Shown: one piece after another, positions 1 through 8,831 of the stretch | Numbering within the stretch: position 1 is the stretch's first letter | Layout of the letters: each line of letters opens with the position of its first letter | Assembly: GCA_038231215.1 (NCBI GenBank) | Contig: JBBRLS010000008.1 | Span: 38,878-102,877 of the forward strand | Reading direction: 5' to 3' | Length of the DNA stretch: 64,000 nucleotides | Source of the DNA: Schlegelella_A sp038231215 | GTDB lineage: Bacteria > Pseudomonadota > Gammaproteobacteria > Burkholderiales > Burkholderiaceae_C | Position numbers and translations under genes: made by a program | Notes under the pieces: generated by a model | Databases searched by the model: none | Told to the model about the DNA's origin: nothing | The model's input: the letters and a program-made list of their open reading frames with translations, nothing else

Positions 1-13
1 GGGGTGCCTTGAG

Positions 14-1276
14 ATGACCGACCGAAGCACGGCGCGGGCAGCGAACGCCCGCGCCGGGAGACGCGTTCTGCTGGCTTCGTCTCTGGTGCTTTCCGCGAGC
101 CTCCTCCTCGCGGCCTGCAGCAAGTCCGACGCGCCGGCCGCGGGCGGCAAGGGGTCGGGCAGCGCGCCTCCGCCCGCCGAGGTGGGCGTCGCCACCGTCG
201 CGCAACGTCCGATCGGGCTTGTGACCGAGTTACCGGGCCGCCTCGAGGCGTCGCGCGTGGCGCAAGTGCGGGCACGCGTCGCCGGCATCGTCCTCAAGCG
301 GCTGTTCGTCGAAGGCAGCGACGTCAAGGCCGGCCAGCCCTTGTTCCAGATCGATTCGGCCTCCTACCAGGCGACGGTCGCGAGCGCGCAGGCTTCGTTG
401 GCGCGCGCCCAGGCCAACGTGACGCAGGCCACCGCGCAGGCCGAGCGCTACAAGCCGCTGCTCGAGGCCAATGCGATCAGCAAGCAGGACTACGTCAACG
501 CGGTGGCGGCGCAGAAGCAGGCCGAGGCCGACGTCGCCTCGGCCAAGGCCTCTGTGCAGAGCGGCCAGATCAACCTCGGCTATGCGTCGGTGACTTCGCC
601 GATCTCGGGGCGCATCGGCCGGGCGCTCGTCACCGAGGGCGCGCTGGTCGGGCAGGGCGAAGCGACGCCGCTGGCGCTGGTGCAGCAGATCAATCCGATG
701 TATGTGAACTTCACGCAGTCGACGACCGACGTGCTCAAGCTGCGCCGCGCCATTGCCAGCGGCAAGTTGAAGAGCACCGGCGGCACCGACTCTGCGAGTG
801 TGCGCATCGTCCTCGAAGACGGCAGCGACTACGCGCAAACGGGCAAGCTGCTGTTCTCCGACTTGAGCGTCGATCCTACCTCGGGCCAGATCACGCTTCG
901 CGCCGAAGTGCCTAACGCGGCCGGCGTGCTGTTGCCCGGCATGTACGTGCGCGTGCGCCTCGAGCAGGCTGAGATGCCGACCGGCATCGTCGTGCCGCAG
1001 CAGTCGGTGCAACGCGGCTCGACCGGCGACAGCGTGATGATCGTCAGCGCCGACGGCAAGGTCACGCCGCGCCCGGTGAAGGTGGGCTCGGCGCAGGGCG
1101 GCCAATGGGTCATCCTCGAAGGCCTGGTGCCCGGCGAGATGGTGATGGTCGACGGCTTCCAGAAGTTGCGCGGCGCGGCGCCCGTCAAGCCCGTGCCGTG
1201 GCGGCCGGGCGGCCAGGCGTCGGCTGCGAGCGGCGCGCCCCAGTCGGCCAGCGCCGCCTCCTCCGCTTCCCGCTGA
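14..1276 (+). CDS. RND efflux periplasmic adaptor (MexA/AcrA family)
   Basis: This is the membrane-fusion subunit that links an inner-membrane RND pump to an outer-membrane channel. The 420-aa length is usual for the family. The N-terminus carries a lipoprotein signal with lipobox LLLAAC (acylated Cys about residue 35), followed by an Ala/Gly/Pro-rich linker. A biotinyl-lipoyl-like half motif, an Ala/Gln-rich alpha-hairpin (about residues 115-180) and beta-barrel/membrane-proximal domains follow, ending in an Ala/Ser-rich tail. It lies 9 bp before the pump gene, so it is the first gene of a three-gene operon. The regulator is probably just outside the window. Substrate cannot be read from sequence. 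Confidence 0.93.
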   Translation: MTDRSTARAANARAGRRVLLASSLVLSASLLLAACSKSDAPAAGGKGSGSAPPPAEVGVATVAQRPIGLVTELPGRLEASRVAQVRARVAGIVLKRLFVEGSDVKAGQPLFQIDSASYQATVASAQASLARAQANVTQATAQAERYKPLLEANAISKQDYVNAVAAQKQAEADVASAKASVQSGQINLGYASVTSPISGRIGRALVTEGALVGQGEATPLALVQQINPMYVNFTQSTTDVLKLRRAIASGKLKSTGGTDSASVRIVLEDGSDYAQTGKLLFSDLSVDPTSGQITLRAEVPNAAGVLLPGMYVRVRLEQAEMPTGIVVPQQSVQRGSTGDSVMIVSADGKVTPRPVKVGSAQGGQWVILEGLVPGEMVMVDGFQKLRGAAPVKPVPWRPGGQASAASGAPQSASAASSASR

Positions 1277-1285
1277 CCCCGCGCG

Positions 1286-4200
1286 ATGGCGCAGTTCTTC
1301 ATCGACCGGCCCATCTTCGCGTGGGTCATCGCGTTCTTCATCCTCGTGCTCGGCGGCGTCGCGATCAAGCAGCTGCCGATCGCCCAGTACCCGACCGTCG
1401 CGCCGCCTTCGATCGTGCTTACGGCGGTCTACCCCGGCGCTTCGGCGCAGACGCTCGAAGACAGCGTCATCAGCGTCATCGAGCAGGAGCTGAACGGCTC
1501 GCCGGGCCTCATCTATCTGGAGTCGACGAGCCAGTCGAACGGCGTCGGCTCGATCACGTTGACCTTCGAGCCGGGAACCAGCCCGGACCTGGCCCAGGTC
1601 GACGTGCAGAACCGCCTGTCCCGCGCCGCGCCGCGCCTGCCCGCAGCGGTGACGCAGCAGGGCGTTCGCGTCGACAAGGCGCGCGCGAACTTCCTGCTCT
1701 TCACGATCCTCTCGTCGAGCAACGGCGGGCTCGATCCGATCGCTCTCGGCGACTACGCCTCGCGCACCGTGCTTCCCGAGATCCAGCGCATCCCGGGCGT
1801 CGGCCAGGCGCAACTCTTCGGCACCGAGCGCTCCATGCGCATCTGGGTCGACCCAGCCAAGCTGGTCGGCTTCAATCTCTCCACCAACGATGTCGTCGCC
1901 GCGATCCGCGCGCAGAACGCGCAAGTCTCGTCAGGCACGATCGGCGACCTGCCTATCGTCGCCAACACGCCGATTAGCGCCACCGTCGTCGTCGCCGGCC
2001 AGCTCACGACGGTCGAGCAGTTTGACCAGATCGTGCTGCGCGCCAACATCGACGGTTCGGCCGTGAAGCTGAAGGACGTCGCGCGCGTCGAACTCGGCGG
2101 CCAGAACTACGGCACGATCGCGCGCCTCAACGGCAAGCCGTCCACCGGCATCGGCGTGCAGCTCTCGCCCACCGGCAATGCGCTGGCCACCGCCGAGCTG
2201 GTGCGAAAGCGCATGGGCGAACTCGCGCCCTACTTCCCGCAAGGCATGCAGTGGAGCATTCCCTACGACAGCTCCAAGTTCGTGAAGATCTCGATCAGCC
2301 GCGTCGTCGAGACGCTGGTCGAGGCAGTGATCCTCGTCTTTCTCGTGATGTACCTGTTCCTGCAGAGCCTGCGCTACACGCTGATCCCGACCATCGTCGT
2401 GCCGGTCGCGCTGTTCGGCTCGTTCGGCGTCATGCTGGTCTTCGGCTATTCGATCAACGTGCTGACGATGTTCGCGATGGTGCTCGCCGTCGGCATCCTG
2501 GTCGACGATGCGATCGTCGTCATCGAGAACGTCGAACGCATCATGAGCGAGGAGGGACTCTCGCCGCGCGACGCGACCAAGAAGGCGATGGGCCAGATCA
2601 CGGCAGCGCTGGTCGGCATCAGCGTCACGCTGGTCTCGGTGTTTCTGCCGATGGCCTTCTTCAGCGGCTCGGTCGGCAACATCTATCGCCAGTTCTCGCT
2701 CGTCATGGTGAGCGCGATGCTGTTCTCGGTCTTCCTCGCCCTGTCGCTGACGCCGGCGCTTTGCGCCACGTTTCTCAAGCCGGTCGAGGCCGGCCACAAA
2801 CAGGAAAAGCGCGGCCCCTTCGGCTGGTTCAACCGCGGCTTCAAGGCGACCACGCACGGCTACGAAGGCTGGGTCGCGAAGATCCTGAAGCGCACCGGAC
2901 GATTCCTCGTGCTGTTCGGGCTGATCGTCGCCGTCGTCGTGTTCATGTTCCTGCGCATGCCGGCGTCGTTTCTGCCGACCGAGGACCAGGGCTACCTGAT
3001 CGCGAACGTGCAGTTGCCGCCGGGCGCGACGCAGGCGCGCACGCTGGCCGTCATGGAGCAGGCGGAAAAGTTCTTCCTCAGCCAGCCCGAGGTCGACCAG
3101 ATGGTGAGCGTGCTCGGCTTCAGCTTTTCGGGCAGCGGCCAGAACGCGGCGCTCGCCTTCGTGCCGCTCAAGCCCTGGGACGAGCGCAGCGGCGCGGCGC
3201 ACTCGGCGCAGGCGCTCGCCGGGCGGGCCTTCGGCGCGCTCTCGGGCGTGCGCGACGCCTTCATCTTCGCGCTCGTGCCGCCGGCGATCCCCGAGCTAGG
3301 CACCGCCACTGGCTTCGACTTTCGTCTCGAGGATCGCGGCAGCAACGGTCATGTGGCGCTGGTCGCGGCGCGCAACCAGTTGCTCGGCATGGCGGCGCAA
3401 AGCAAGGTGCTGGCGGGCGTGCGGCCGAACGGCCTGGAAGACGCACCGCAGCTCCGGCTCGACATCGACCGCGACCGCGCCAGCGCGCTCGGCGTCAGCT
3501 TCGACAACGTCAACGCCGTGCTCTCGACGGCGCTCGGCTCATCCTACGTCAACGACTTTCCGAATGCAGGCCGGCTGCAGCGCGTCGTCGTCCAAGCCGA
3601 CGCACCCGACCGCATGGACGGCGACGATCTGCTGCGCCTGAACGTCATCAACAACCAGGGCAAGCCGGTGCCGATGTCGGCGATCGCGACGACGCGTTGG
3701 GTGACCGGGCCGATCCAGACGATCCGCTACAACGGCTATCCGGCGATGCGTCTCGCTGGCGACGCTGCGCCGGGCTACTCGACCGGCGATGCGATGGACG
3801 AGATGGAGCGTCTCGCCGGCCAACTGCCGGCCGGTTTTGCCTACGAATGGACCGGCCAGTCGCGCGAGGAGCGTCTCTCGGGCTCGACCGCGACCTTGCT
3901 GCTCGGCTTCTCGCTGCTCGCCGTCTTCCTTTGCCTGTCGGCCCTCTACGAAAGCTGGTCGATCCCCTTCGCCGTGCTGCTCGCCGTGCCGCTCGGCGTG
4001 CTCGGCGCGGTCATCGGTGCAACGCTTCGCGGCATGCCGAACGATGTGTTCTTCAAGGTCGGCCTGATCACCGTGATCGGCCTGTCGGCAAAGAACGCGA
4101 TCCTCATCATCGAGTTCGCCAAGGACCTGCATGCCGAGGGCAAGGGCCTCATCGAGGCAACGCTCGAGGCGGTGCACCTGCGCTTCCGGCCGATCCTCAT

Positions 4201-4453
4201 GACCTCGATCGCCTTCATCCTCGGCGTGCTGCCGCTCGTCGTCTCGTCGGGCGCCGGCTCGGCGAGCCAGCGCGCCATCGGCACGGGCGTGATGGCCGGC
4301 ATGTTCACGGCGACCTTCCTGGCGATCTTCTTCGTGCCGGTGTTCTTCGTCGTCGTGCGGCGCATCTTCAAGGGTGGGGGCGTGCGCGGCGCGCCGAAGA
4401 AGGCTGACCCGGTCACGACCGACGCGGCGCCGGGGACGAGCGGCCATGTCTGA
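1286..4453 (+). CDS. RND multidrug efflux pump, inner-membrane subunit (AcrB/MexB, HAE1 family)
   Basis: This proton-driven drug exporter has 1055 aa, the full length for the HAE1 family. Residues 10-28 form TM1 and two large periplasmic loops follow TM1 and TM7. The proton-relay aspartates are present as D407-D408 in the segment ILVDDAIVVIENVE, and the partner lysine is K936 in GLSAKNA. The start MAQFFIDRPIF is the conserved N-terminus of the family. It is cotranscribed with the adaptor upstream and overlaps the channel gene by 8 bp. Sequence supports an intact, functional pump. The exported compounds are unknown. Confidence 0.96.
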   Translation: MAQFFIDRPIFAWVIAFFILVLGGVAIKQLPIAQYPTVAPPSIVLTAVYPGASAQTLEDSVISVIEQELNGSPGLIYLESTSQSNGVGSITLTFEPGTSPDLAQVDVQNRLSRAAPRLPAAVTQQGVRVDKARANFLLFTILSSSNGGLDPIALGDYASRTVLPEIQRIPGVGQAQLFGTERSMRIWVDPAKLVGFNLSTNDVVAAIRAQNAQVSSGTIGDLPIVANTPISATVVVAGQLTTVEQFDQIVLRANIDGSAVKLKDVARVELGGQNYGTIARLNGKPSTGIGVQLSPTGNALATAELVRKRMGELAPYFPQGMQWSIPYDSSKFVKISISRVVETLVEAVILVFLVMYLFLQSLRYTLIPTIVVPVALFGSFGVMLVFGYSINVLTMFAMVLAVGILVDDAIVVIENVERIMSEEGLSPRDATKKAMGQITAALVGISVTLVSVFLPMAFFSGSVGNIYRQFSLVMVSAMLFSVFLALSLTPALCATFLKPVEAGHKQEKRGPFGWFNRGFKATTHGYEGWVAKILKRTGRFLVLFGLIVAVVVFMFLRMPASFLPTEDQGYLIANVQLPPGATQARTLAVMEQAEKFFLSQPEVDQMVSVLGFSFSGSGQNAALAFVPLKPWDERSGAAHSAQALAGRAFGALSGVRDAFIFALVPPAIPELGTATGFDFRLEDRGSNGHVALVAARNQLLGMAAQSKVLAGVRPNGLEDAPQLRLDIDRDRASALGVSFDNVNAVLSTALGSSYVNDFPNAGRLQRVVVQADAPDRMDGDDLLRLNVINNQGKPVPMSAIATTRWVTGPIQTIRYNGYPAMRLAGDAAPGYSTGDAMDEMERLAGQLPAGFAYEWTGQSREERLSGSTATLLLGFSLLAVFLCLSALYESWSIPFAVLLAVPLGVLGAVIGATLRGMPNDVFFKVGLITVIGLSAKNAILIIEFAKDLHAEGKGLIEATLEAVHLRFRPILMTSIAFILGVLPLVVSSGAGSASQRAIGTGVMAGMFTATFLAIFFVPVFFVVVRRIFKGGGVRGAPKKADPVTTDAAPGTSGHV

Positions 4454-5873
4454 TCGCCGCCTGGCCAGGGCCGCCCTGGTTTCGCTGCTCGCGCTGGGCG
4501 GCTGCGCTTCGCTGATCCCGCACTACGAGCGCCCGGCGGCACCGATTCCCGCGAGCTATGCGCAGGAGATGACTCCAGCCGCCAGTGCGGGCAGCGTCGC
4601 CGCAGCCGACCTCGACTGGAGGCAGTTCTTCGCCGATTCACGCCTGCGTCGACTCGTCGAGCTCGCGCTCGCCAACAACCGCGACCTGCGCGTAGCCGTG
4701 CTCAACATCGAGCAGACGCGCTCCCTCTACGACGTGCGCCGTGCCGACCAGCTGCCGAACGTCGGCGCCGGCGGCACGGTGTCGCGCCAGCCGGGCAGTG
4801 GCGGCAGGCTCGCCACGACCTACGCGGTGGGCCTCGCCGTCACCGGCTACGAGCTCGACCTGTTCGGCCGCGTCCACGACCTGAGCGAAGCAGCGCTCGA
4901 TCAATACTTCGCGACGACCGAGACGAGAAAGGCGGTGCAGATCAGCCTCGTCGGTTCGGTCGCCACCGCCTACCTCGCCCTGCTCGCCGACGACGAGCTG
5001 CTCGCCGTGACGCGGCAGACCCTGGCGACGCGCGAAGACTCGACTCGATTGACCAAGCTGCGCTTCGACAACGGCGCATCGTCGGAGCTCGACTATCGGC
5101 AATCGGAATCGCTGCTCGAAGGCGCGCACGTCGCGCTGGCGCAATCGCTGCGCCAGCGCGCCCTCGACGAGAACGCTCTGCAACTCCTCGTCGGCCAGCC
5201 CTTGCCCGCCGACCTGCCGGCGCCGCTGCCGCTCGACGACTGGCAGCTGAGCGCCGACCTGCCGGCCGGGCTGCCTGCCGAGCTGCTCGAGCGCCGTCCC
5301 GACATTCGCGCCGCCGAGCAGCAGCTGCTCGCCAACAACGCCAACATCGGCGCGGCACGCGCGGCGTTCTTTCCCAGGATCACGCTGACCGGCAACCTCG
5401 GCACCGCGAGCACGGCGCTCTCGGGCCTGTTCAAGAGCGGCAGCTATGCGTTCACCGGCGCGGCCCAGTTGCTGCAGCCGCTGTTCGACGCCGGCCGCAA
5501 CAGCGCCAACCTCGGTGTTGCCAAGGCCAATCGCGACATCGCCGTGGCCCAGTACGAGAAGGCGATCCAGACGGCGTTCCGCGAGGTCTCCGATGCGCTG
5601 GCCGGCCGGGCCACGCTCGGCGAGCAGTTGCGTGCGCAGGCAGCGCAGACCAACGCGCTGGCCATCACCTATCGCCTGGCCGATCTGCGCTACCGCGCCG
5701 GCGCGGCGAGCTATCTCGACGCGCTCGACGCGCAGCGCTCGCTCTTCGTCGCCCAGCAGGCACTCGTGCAGACGCGGGCTCTGCAGCTTCAGAACCTCGT
5801 CGCCTTGTATCGCGTGCTGGGCGGAGGCTGGAAGGAAGCGTCGGCGGGCGCAACGACGACGCCACCGCGCTGA
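4446..5873 (+). CDS. Outer-membrane efflux channel lipoprotein (OprM/NodT family)
   Basis: This is the TolC-like exit duct of the tripartite pump. The reading frame is open further upstream, but the ATG at 4446 gives a clean lipoprotein signal (lipobox ALGGC, Cys20) and an 8-bp overlap with the pump gene, so I chose it (475 aa). Two OEP repeats are visible, each with long helices rich in Ala, Leu and Gln. The family segment PDIRAAEQQL lies near the middle, and a second repeat ends in LDALDAQRSLF. The gene ends 7 bp before a convergent diguanylate cyclase gene. Confidence 0.94.
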   Translation: MSDRRLARAALVSLLALGGCASLIPHYERPAAPIPASYAQEMTPAASAGSVAAADLDWRQFFADSRLRRLVELALANNRDLRVAVLNIEQTRSLYDVRRADQLPNVGAGGTVSRQPGSGGRLATTYAVGLAVTGYELDLFGRVHDLSEAALDQYFATTETRKAVQISLVGSVATAYLALLADDELLAVTRQTLATREDSTRLTKLRFDNGASSELDYRQSESLLEGAHVALAQSLRQRALDENALQLLVGQPLPADLPAPLPLDDWQLSADLPAGLPAELLERRPDIRAAEQQLLANNANIGAARAAFFPRITLTGNLGTASTALSGLFKSGSYAFTGAAQLLQPLFDAGRNSANLGVAKANRDIAVAQYEKAIQTAFREVSDALAGRATLGEQLRAQAAQTNALAITYRLADLRYRAGAASYLDALDAQRSLFVAQQALVQTRALQLQNLVALYRVLGGGWKEASAGATTTPPR

Positions 5874-5880
5874 GTCCACG

Positions 5881-7062
5881 CTAGGCGGCGACGACGCAGT
5901 TGCGTCCCTGCTGCTTGGCGACGTAAAGCGCCGTATCGGCGCGCACGAAGAGACGCGACAGGTCCTCGGTCTTGTCCGCCCATTGCGCGACGCCGATGCT
6001 CGCCGTCACGGGCACGACACCGGCGTCGAACTGCAGGGGATGCGCAGCGAGCTGCTCGCGCAGTCGCTCGGCGACCGTGCGCGCGGTCTCGAGCGAAGCG
6101 CCCGGCATCACGGCCACGAATTCCTCGCCGCCGATGCGTGCGATGCCATCGACATCGCGCGCGCCGGCCTTGAGCAAGCCAGCGACGTGCTTGAGCGCGC
6201 GGTCGCCCACGGCGTGGCCGAAGCGGTCGTTGATCGACTTGAAATGGTCGAGGTCGAGCATCAGGACGGAGAATGCTTCGCCGCTGCGCAGGCTTCGCCG
6301 GATCTGCGCTTCGATGCTTTCCTCGATGGCGCGGCGGTTGAGAAGGCCGGTCAACCCGTCGTGCCGCGAGCGATGGCGAAGGTCGGCGAGCAGTCGCCCC
6401 ACGACCAGCGCGATCAGCGTGGCGTGAAAGCTCAGCACGATGACCATGTAGCTGAATGCGGAGCCGACGTTGAGGGCGCTGTTGGCGGTCATCTCGGTGG
6501 CCACCGTCGCCGGCCAGGCCAGCGCACGCGCGCCCCGAAAGCCGAAGCCGAACGCCGCGAACGCACCAGGCAGCGCCATCAGCCACGGCCAGCGCAAGTG
6601 CAGCGAGTCTCGCCCGTGGACATGGAGATCGCGCGCCACCATGATGGCGAGCAGTGCTTGGAGGCTCGACAAGGTGCCGATGCGCAGGCTCGCGCTCTCC
6701 GGCGAAAGGCCGACCCAGGAAGCTAGCAGCCCGGCACCAAGCACCAGCAGGTGAAAGACGACGCGCACCGGCCGCCCGACGAAAAGCCAGACGCCGCGTT
6801 GCAAGGCCATCACGGCAAGCAGCCAGCACAGATTGCCGCCCGCCCGCAGCAGTTCGGCACGCGGCGAAGCCGGCTGGTGCAGCGCCGCCATCAGGAACAC
6901 GAAGCTCAATGCACTGAACGCGGAGAAGGCGGCCCAGTGCATCGCCGAGCGCCGCGTGTCGCCAAGCAGCCAGGCGCCGAGCAGCCAGACGCTTGCGAGC
7001 ACGGCCTGCATCAGCGCGACCATCGAGAAGGCCACGTCGGTGGGGGACATCCAGGACAACAT
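5881..7062 (-). CDS. Membrane-bound diguanylate cyclase (GGDEF)
   Basis: The protein makes cyclic di-GMP. The N-terminal 225 residues form about six to seven hydrophobic helices with no recognised sensor domain. The GGDEF domain follows (about 230-393), beginning at HDGLTGLLNRR, with substrate motif LDLDHFKSIND and the active-site sequence GGEEF at 311-315. An RxxD inhibitory site (R302 to D305) sits exactly five residues before GGEEF, so product inhibition is expected. No EAL domain is present. An alternative start is Met5. The gene stands alone between convergent efflux genes and a crotonase gene. The signal sensed is unknown. Confidence 0.92.
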   Translation of the reverse strand: MLSWMSPTDVAFSMVALMQAVLASVWLLGAWLLGDTRRSAMHWAAFSAFSALSFVFLMAALHQPASPRAELLRAGGNLCWLLAVMALQRGVWLFVGRPVRVVFHLLVLGAGLLASWVGLSPESASLRIGTLSSLQALLAIMVARDLHVHGRDSLHLRWPWLMALPGAFAAFGFGFRGARALAWPATVATEMTANSALNVGSAFSYMVIVLSFHATLIALVVGRLLADLRHRSRHDGLTGLLNRRAIEESIEAQIRRSLRSGEAFSVLMLDLDHFKSINDRFGHAVGDRALKHVAGLLKAGARDVDGIARIGGEEFVAVMPGASLETARTVAERLREQLAAHPLQFDAGVVPVTASIGVAQWADKTEDLSRLFVRADTALYVAKQQGRNCVVAA

Positions 7063-7107
7063 CGCGGCGGGAGTCCTCGCAGGAACGCGCTTGTCGCTCG
7101 TCGCTGG

Positions 7108-7950
7108 TCAGCTCGCCCTGGACTCCGCCACCGCCGCCAGGGCTTCGAACTCGGCCGTCCGCTTTTCTTTCCATGCGGCGATCGCGGTTGCCATCTCGTC
7201 GATGTCGAAGATGGCGCTCTGCAACAGCGCCATCTGCTCGAGGGCCGACGCGGTCGAGTGGTCGCGCGCGTGATTGAGCGCCAGCTTGCTGCCGGCGATG
7301 GCCAAGGGCGACTTCGACGCGATCGATCGCGCCAGCGTCATGGCATGGTCGAGCAGCGTCGGCGCGTCGGCAAGCACCGCGTTGACGAGGCCCGTGGCGA
7401 GCGCTCGCTCGGCGCTCAGTCGCTCGCCGGTGTAGACCATCTCGCGCGCGACGCCTTGCGGCACGATCTTCGGCAGGCGCTGCAGCACGCCGAGGTCGGC
7501 GGCCATGCCGATCGAGGTCTCCTGCACGGTGAAGAACGCATCTGCGCTGCAGAGGCGGATGTCGCAGGCGGTGGCGAGGTCGAGCGCACCGCCGATGCAA
7601 CCGCCCTGGATCGCGCAGACGACCGGGAAGCGCGCTTCGTCGAGGGCGCTGAAGCAGTCGATGAGCTTGCGCAGCGACTCCTGAAAGGCGAGTCGCTGGC
7701 GCGCCGTGCCCGTGGTGAGCGACAGGCCCTCGCCAGCGAATACGTCGAGCGACATCCCCGCGGAGAAGTGCTTGCCGGTCGAGGAGATGACGAGCACGCG
7801 CGTCGCGCCGGCCGCATCGAGCGCGCGCACGGTGTCGCGAACCGCGGGAAAGAAGGCCGGTGCCATGGTGTTCATCCGCTCCGGTCGATTGAGCTTCAGA
7901 TGGGCGATGGCGCCGTCGTGAGACAGTTCGAAGAAGTCGTTGCTGGTCAT
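7108..7950 (-). CDS. Enoyl-CoA hydratase/isomerase family protein, dienoyl-CoA isomerase-like
   Basis: This is a 280-aa crotonase-fold protein. The acyl-CoA binding and oxyanion-hole segments are clear (HFSAGMSLDVF, then IQGGCIGGALDLATACDIRLC). The stretch SIGMAADLGVLQRLPKIV resembles the active-site region of delta3,5-delta2,4-dienoyl-CoA isomerases, where the Asp of AADxG is catalytic, rather than a plain enoyl-CoA hydratase. A role in beta-oxidation of unsaturated fatty acids is inferred. It is divergent from the lipase gene, with only 17 bp between start codons, so their promoters must overlap each other's coding starts. Confidence 0.88.
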   Translation of the reverse strand: MTSNDFFELSHDGAIAHLKLNRPERMNTMAPAFFPAVRDTVRALDAAGATRVLVISSTGKHFSAGMSLDVFAGEGLSLTTGTARQRLAFQESLRKLIDCFSALDEARFPVVCAIQGGCIGGALDLATACDIRLCSADAFFTVQETSIGMAADLGVLQRLPKIVPQGVAREMVYTGERLSAERALATGLVNAVLADAPTLLDHAMTLARSIASKSPLAIAGSKLALNHARDHSTASALEQMALLQSAIFDIDEMATAIAAWKEKRTAEFEALAAVAESRAS

Positions 7951-7967
7951 GGCAAGGAGGAGTGGAG

Positions 7968-8831
7968 ATGAGCCTGATGTTTCGCACCCACGACGACCTG
8001 GCGCTGCAAGGGCGCGCCTGGCCGTGTCGCGATGCCCGGGGCACGATTGTCATCGTGCATGGGCTCGGTGAACACATCGGCCGCTACGCGCATGTGGCGG
8101 CGAGCTTGAATGCGCATCGCTGGAGCGTCGTCGGCTACGACCAGCGCGGCCATGGCGCCAGCGAGGGCGCACGAGGCCGGCTCGGGGCCGTCGACGATCT
8201 GCTCGTCGACCTTGCCGGAGTTGTCGATGCGGTCCGCGCCGATCCGGAGTTCGTTGCGCCGCTGGTGCTCCTCGGGCACAGCCTCGGCGGGCTTGTCGCA
8301 GCGCGTTTCGTCGCCGGTGCGCTGGAGCCGGCAGCGGCATGGTCGCGGCCGGTCGATGCGCTTGTTCTTTCGTCGCCGGCGCTCGACATCGGCATGAACG
8401 CGGTGCAGAAGGCGATGCTCGCCGTGCTCGGCCCGATCGCGCCGAACATCGGCGTCGGCAACGGCCTCGACGCGCGCGCCATCTCGCGCGACGCCGCGGT
8501 GGTGGCCGCCTACGAGGCCGACCCGCTCGTGCACGATCGCATCTCGCCGCGGCTGACGCGCTTCATCGTCGATGCCGGCGTGCTCGTGCGCTCGCTCTCG
8601 CCGCGCTGGACCGTGCCGACGCTGCTTCTCTATGCGGGCGCCGACCGGCTTGTCGTTGCCGCCGGCAGCGCGGCCTTCGCGGCGGCGGCGCCGCAGGGCG
8701 TCGTCACGGCTCGCGAGTTCGCACCGCTCTTCCACGAGATCTTCAACGAACCCGAGCAGGCCGAGGTGTTGTCCGTCCTTGCGGCGTGGCTCGATACACT
8801 GTCTCTTTCGCCTTCGAGGAGCCCGCGATGA
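7968..8831 (+). CDS. Alpha/beta hydrolase, monoacylglycerol lipase-like
   Basis: This is a cytosolic serine hydrolase of about 287 aa. The nucleophile elbow is GHSLGG (Ser105). The oxyanion-side motif HGLGEH lies near residue 31, an Asp is in YAGADRLV, and the catalytic His is in the C-terminal segment APLFHEIF. I prefer the ATG at 7968, six to seven bases after a strong AAGGAGG ribosome site, over an in-frame GTG at 7962 inside that site. It overlaps the M20 peptidase start by 4 bp (ATGA), so the two are cotranscribed. The substrate is inferred from family only: monoacylglycerol or another lysolipid. Confidence 0.9.
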   Translation: MSLMFRTHDDLALQGRAWPCRDARGTIVIVHGLGEHIGRYAHVAASLNAHRWSVVGYDQRGHGASEGARGRLGAVDDLLVDLAGVVDAVRADPEFVAPLVLLGHSLGGLVAARFVAGALEPAAAWSRPVDALVLSSPALDIGMNAVQKAMLAVLGPIAPNIGVGNGLDARAISRDAAVVAAYEADPLVHDRISPRLTRFIVDAGVLVRSLSPRWTVPTLLLYAGADRLVVAAGSAAFAAAAPQGVVTAREFAPLFHEIFNEPEQAEVLSVLAAWLDTLSLSPSRSPR